A stretch of DNA of 8,916 bases from Anaerolineales bacterium (lineage in GTDB: Bacteria > Chloroflexota > Anaerolineae > Anaerolineales > E44-bin32): assembly GCA_023250385.1 (NCBI GenBank), contig JAHFAU010000076.1, positions 1-8,916 on the forward strand, in the 5' to 3' direction. This document shows positions 6,620-8,916 of this stretch, piece by piece. Under the pieces are notes generated by a model, which saw only the letters and a list, made by a program, of their open reading frames with translations, made no database searches and was not told the origin of the DNA. Position numbers and translations under genes: made by a program. Every line of letters starts with the position of its first letter. The stretch's first letter is position 1.

Positions 6620-6797
6620 TCCTTCCGCGCACACCGCGCCTGCGATTTCCCGCGCTGCAGGCAGGATGATCACAGCTTGACCCCTGGGGCTTCCTCGGCG
6701 CACTTGTCTCCCCGCAAGGGCTGACGTGCTTCGAGGGACCGCTTCCGGGTCCGCAGGCTCACCGGCCTACCCTGCACCCACTCGTTGTCGTGGAGCT

Positions 6798-6976
6798 GGA
6801 AAGCCCGAAAAGGCCAGGAACGGGCGCTAAAGCTCGTGGCCGGGGCCCGGATCTTGCTCTAGCGTTGGATCGACGATTTTGGGGATGAGGCCCGGGTGCC
6901 CCCTCCGAGCTGGGAGAATTACCAGAAGAAGACACAAGCCGTGCGCAGTCAGGGCGTGCCAGTCCGCTCAAACTGA
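6798..6976 (+). pseudogene. Possible decayed coding remnant between hepT and the second typA fragment
   Basis: The stretch 6620-7023 has no convincing intact gene. Within it one plus-strand frame reads WKARKGQERALKLVAGARILL, a TAG at 6860-6862, then RWIDDFGDEARVPPP and SWENYQKKTQAVRSQ up to TGA 6974-6976. The amino-acid make-up on both sides of the TAG looks like real protein, and there is no good start. I do not recognise the family. An AGGAGG-like sequence and an ATG at 6993 follow, but they open only a 12-codon frame. The call is tentative. Confidence 0.25.
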
Positions 6977-7056
6977 CAGGAGGGCCATCCTGATGACGGC
7001 GGTCGCGGGCCCGGGCGCAGTAGTTGCATGACGGGGTGCTCGCCGCGATGCGGTTT

Positions 7057-7184
7057 CACCCGATCGGCCACCGGCTGGTTGTCGCGGAAGACCCCGGCTT
7101 GCTTGAGCATCCCGTCGACCAGGGTGGTTTTGCCGTGGTCGACGTGGGCGATGATCCGCGCAGTTCGGTTCGTTCGGTCAGCAT
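7057..7184 (-). pseudogene. typA: typA/bipA 5' fragment B, with the native start and a frameshift
   Basis: On the minus strand an AAGGAA Shine-Dalgarno precedes ATG (7182-7184), which opens MLTERTELR, matching the beginning of TypA. After Arg9 (codon 7158-7160) only two bases separate it from IIAHVDHGKTTLVDGMLKQ, where the family has Asn-Ile-Ala (nine bases); a 7-base deletion has therefore shifted the frame. The P-loop region is perfectly preserved, followed by AGVFRDNQPVADRV. Similarity stops at about 7057, before the MDSNDLERERGIT segment. So about 43 codons of the gene remain, with its own translation start. It is a direct repeat of fragment A, with 13 mismatches in 99 gapless positions between 3071-3169 and 7057-7155. 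Confidence 0.85.
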
Positions 7185-7478
7185 TTCCTTACACTACCCT
7201 CAAACCCATAACAAAAGAACGCCCCCGCGGATTAGCGAGGCCGGATCACTACCGATTGCGATTCTATCAGACCGGAGGGGTGTTCGGAAGGCAGATCCGC
7301 GTCCTGCCGCGCTAGCCGGCGCTTCGCTTCCGGCCTGCCGACATCCAACGTCTTCATTCTGGAGTGATTCAGCAATCACGTGCTCGACGTGTCAAGGTCG
7401 CCAGCCGAGGCTGCTAACTCTCTGGTAGTGTGCTCCCAGGTACACAGCCTGATTGGGGCGTGCCAAAGCAATGTGATG
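7185..7478. other. Intergenic stretch between typA fragment B and the abiE locus
   Basis: No gene is supported here. The left part is the former upstream region of typA fragment B; TAGAAT, read on the minus strand at about 7263-7268, could be an old -10 box. Small hairpins are present: GTGATT/AATCAC with a 4-base loop at 7364-7379, and CACGT/ACGTG with a 5-base loop at 7377-7391. Neither is followed by a T-tract. Base composition becomes more AT-rich toward the abiE promoter. Confidence 0.4.
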
Positions 7479-7513
7479 AAATTACTGTAGTTGTGCCTAA
7501 GTACAGTAGATTT
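7479..7513 (+). promoter_or_regulatory. Candidate AbiEi operator (inverted repeat)
   Basis: AAAT-TACTGTA (7479-7489) and TACAGTA-g-ATTT (7502-7513) form an imperfect inverted repeat with 7-bp perfect cores separated by 12 bases. The half-site centres are 19 bases apart, close to two helical turns. The right arm ends on the first two bases of the -35 box. AbiEi proteins studied in streptococci repress their own operon by binding inverted repeats in the promoter, so this is a natural candidate site. Confidence 0.6.
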
Positions 7514-7540
7514 GACACAAAACACCGTTTGATTTACAAT
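7512..7540 (+). promoter_or_regulatory. Strong sigma70-type promoter of the abiE operon
   Basis: A perfect -35 TTGACA (7512-7517) and a -10 TACAAT (7535-7540, five of six) are separated by the ideal 17 bases. Transcription would be expected to begin at about 7547, so the GTG at 7548 would be leaderless, while the ATG at 7566 would have a short leader with AAGG at 7554-7557. Confidence 0.85.
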
Positions 7541-7547
7541 TCGTCAC

Positions 7548-8150
7548 GTGGGCAAGGCGACCGAAATGGCACGAGAGATCTTTCTCCGGTGCGGTGGGAT
7601 CCTGCGGAGCTACGAGGCCAGGAGGCAGGGGATTCATCCCGAGACCCTTTCCAGGATGGTCCGCCATGGACTCCTCGAGAGAGAGGAAAGGGGCCTCTAC
7701 CGGCTCGCGGAGATCGAACCTGCCGGCAATGCAGATCTCATCCTGGTGGCGAAGCGGGTGCCCCAAGGGGTCGTCTGCCTCATTTCCGCGCTGAGCTTCC
7801 ACGATCTCACAACCCAGATCCCTTACAAGGTCTACCTTGCCCTCCCTCAGAGAGTGAAAAAGCCGAAGCTGGCCTATCCGGCTCTCCACCTCGTCTGGCT
7901 CTCAGGGGAAGCCCGCTCGGCCGGGATTGAGCTTCACAAGCTCGATGGCGTGTCGGTCCCTATCTACAATCGCGAGAAGACCATCGCCGACTGCTTCAAG
8001 TTCCGAACCAGGCTGGGGCTGGATGTAGCTATCGAGGCCCTGAGGGACTACCTCCAGCTGCCTGACCGGAACATCGACGAGCTGCTGCGTTATGCTGCCG
8101 TCGATCGTGTCGAGAAGATCATGCGGCCTTACCTGGAGGCACTCTTGTGA
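7548..8150 (+). CDS. abiEi: AbiEi antitoxin / transcriptional autorepressor of a type IV AbiE system
   Basis: A 200-residue protein with the AbiEi architecture. Residues about 8-53 form an N-terminal winged helix-turn-helix (IFLRCGGILRSYEAR, GIHPETLSRM, then RGLYRL). The AbiEi domain follows, with VPQGVVCLISALSFHDLTTQIP (71-92), VYLALPQ and YNREKTIADCFKFR (140-153). Members repress their own promoter and counteract the AbiEii nucleotidyltransferase toxin without a stable complex. Start choice: GTG 7548 sits at the predicted transcription start (leaderless), while ATG 7566 has AAGG eight bases upstream and gives a protein six residues shorter that still keeps the DNA-binding domain; either is possible. 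The stop overlaps the abiEii start by four bases (GTGA). All expected regions are present, so the antitoxin looks intact although its toxin is not. Confidence 0.88.
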   Translation: MGKATEMAREIFLRCGGILRSYEARRQGIHPETLSRMVRHGLLEREERGLYRLAEIEPAGNADLILVAKRVPQGVVCLISALSFHDLTTQIPYKVYLALPQRVKKPKLAYPALHLVWLSGEARSAGIELHKLDGVSVPIYNREKTIADCFKFRTRLGLDVAIEALRDYLQLPDRNIDELLRYAAVDRVEKIMRPYLEALL

Positions 8151-8858
8151 AGGGCCAGGTCAAAAACCTCCCGGCGTCGGTCCTGGCTCGGCTGAAGAAT
8201 AGGGCACGCGAGCTGGAGAAGCCGTTCGATCAGATCTTGCGGTACTACACGTTTGAGCGCTTCCTGTACAGGCTCTCGCAATCTGAGCATCGCGACCAGT
8301 TCGTGCTCAAGGGTGCACTGCTCATGGCGGCATGGCCCGAAGGCCTGGCGAGATCGACGAGCGATATCGACTTCCGGGCCTTCACTCACCCCAAGAACCG
8401 AAGACCTTGATTACCCCACCATCCTGGACATGCCTTGGCCTCGGTTGCGCGCGTACCCGAAGGAGACCGTAGTCGCAGAGAAGCTGGAGGCGATCGTTCA
8501 GTTGGGCGATGTGAACACCCGGATGAAGGATTTCTACGACCTGTGGCATCTTTCTCGCGGATTCCGATTTGACGGTGGAACGCTCGCGCAGGCAATCGCG
8601 AACACCTTCAGCGCAAGGAGGACACCAATCCCTCGTCTACCCCCTGTGGGGCTTATTGACCAGTTCGCCATGAAGAATCAAGGCCTGTGGCAGGCCTACC
8701 TGACGCGCACTGGAGACAACGACGGGCGGCTCTCCACTCTTGCCGGCGTGAGCTCACATCTCCGAGGCTTTGTGCTGCCACCAATGCAAGCTGTCAGCGA
8801 CGGAGAGCGGTTCACTCAGACCTGGACCGACGAGGGGGGTTGGCAATCGAGCGCTTGA
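8147..8858 (+). pseudogene. abiEii: AbiEii nucleotidyltransferase toxin, broken by an internal deletion
   Basis: GTG 8147 overlaps the abiEi stop and opens an AbiEii N-terminus (residues 1-84) with FVLKGALLMAAW (52-63) and RSTSDIDFRAF (69-79), the first catalytic Asp pair. At about 8396-8400 the sequence jumps. The original frame ends at TGA 8408-8410, and the family sequence resumes in another frame from GAA 8400: EDLDYPTILDMPWPRLRAYP, TVVAEKLEAIVQLG, RMKDFYDLW, and a complete C-terminus at TGA 8856-8858. The two parts total about 236 codons against roughly 300 in intact members, so some 60-70 codons of the middle, including the strand with the third catalytic carboxylate (VDIGFGD-like), are missing and the frame is shifted. 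The toxin is presumably inactive. Confidence 0.85.
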
Positions 8859-8916
8859 GGGTCCCCGGGATGCGCTTACGGATCCTCAGGCTTACTGGCG
8901 TGACCTCGGGCAGCTC
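8812..8916 (-). CDS. typA: C-terminal end of a typA/bipA gene entering from the right (partial, altered tail)
   Basis: From the right edge the minus strand reads ELPEVTPVSLRIRKR (8872-8916). This matches the extreme C-terminus of TypA/BipA; in E. coli the equivalent is ELVEVTPTSIRIRKR followed by a short tail. After RKR the family sequence ends, and the frame continues as an unrelated 19-residue tail antisense to the abiEii 3' end, stopping at TGA 8812-8814. The original last dozen or so codons have therefore been replaced at a junction near 8859-8871, only about 13 bases from the abiEii stop. Whether the rest of this copy, beyond the window, is intact and functional cannot be seen. The Val-to-Pro change in ELPEVTP may hint at decay. 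Confidence 0.7.
   Translation of the reverse strand, partial: ELPEVTPVSLRIRKRIPGTLKRSIANPPRRSRSE

Noticed and set aside
6759..6971. Minus-strand 70-residue open frame
   Set aside because: Its composition is Arg/Ser/Pro-rich with no motif and no ribosome-binding site, opposite a frame that looks more protein-like.
6620..7056. tRNA-type attachment site, transposase ends or CRISPR repeats around the typA fragments
   Set aside because: No tRNA-like fold, no terminal inverted repeats with target duplications and no regularly spaced short repeats could be seen by eye.

Overview
This is a high-GC bacterial window. The ECF transporter, the proline/threonine-rich lipoprotein linker, and several small nucleotidyltransferase-based gene pairs next to typA remnants all fit a Chloroflexota (Anaerolineae-like) genome. 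That placement is an inference from protein style, with no marker gene to confirm it.

Layout. Positions 1-2937, minus strand, hold an energy-coupling-factor (ECF) vitamin/micronutrient transporter operon transcribed right to left: a substrate-binding S component, a fused double ATPase (EcfA-EcfA), and the transmembrane coupling protein EcfT, which runs off the left edge. Positions about 3020-8916 are an accessory region. It contains three nucleotidyltransferase-fold modules interleaved with three minus-strand fragments of typA/bipA, the ribosome-associated GTPase gene. Module 1 (3327-3733) is a small helical partner protein followed by a truncated nucleotidyltransferase relic. A putative secreted lipoprotein and a small unassigned ORF follow (3964-5613). 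Module 2 (5656-6619) is an apparently complete MntA-HepT toxin-antitoxin pair behind a promoter and start-less gene fragment that look like a copy of those of module 1. Module 3 (7479-8858) is an AbiE locus: an intact AbiEi antitoxin with a consensus promoter and a candidate operator, and an AbiEii toxin broken by an internal deletion.

typA fragments lie at 3035-3169 (5' part), 7057-7184 (5' part including the native start) and about 8872-8916 (the extreme 3' end, entering from the right). The two 5' fragments are direct repeats, about 87% identical over 99 gapless bases by hand count. The AbiEii stop codon lies only about 13 bases from the end of recognisable typA 3' sequence.

Reading. The ECF operon is ordinary and functional-looking. 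The rest looks like repeated arrival and decay of toxin-antitoxin cargo beside typA, with typA pieces duplicated each time. Of the three modules, only MntA-HepT appears complete; modules 1 and 3 keep the partner/antitoxin and have lost the nucleotidyltransferase partner's active site or core. No tRNA, rRNA, CRISPR array, transposase or integrase was found.
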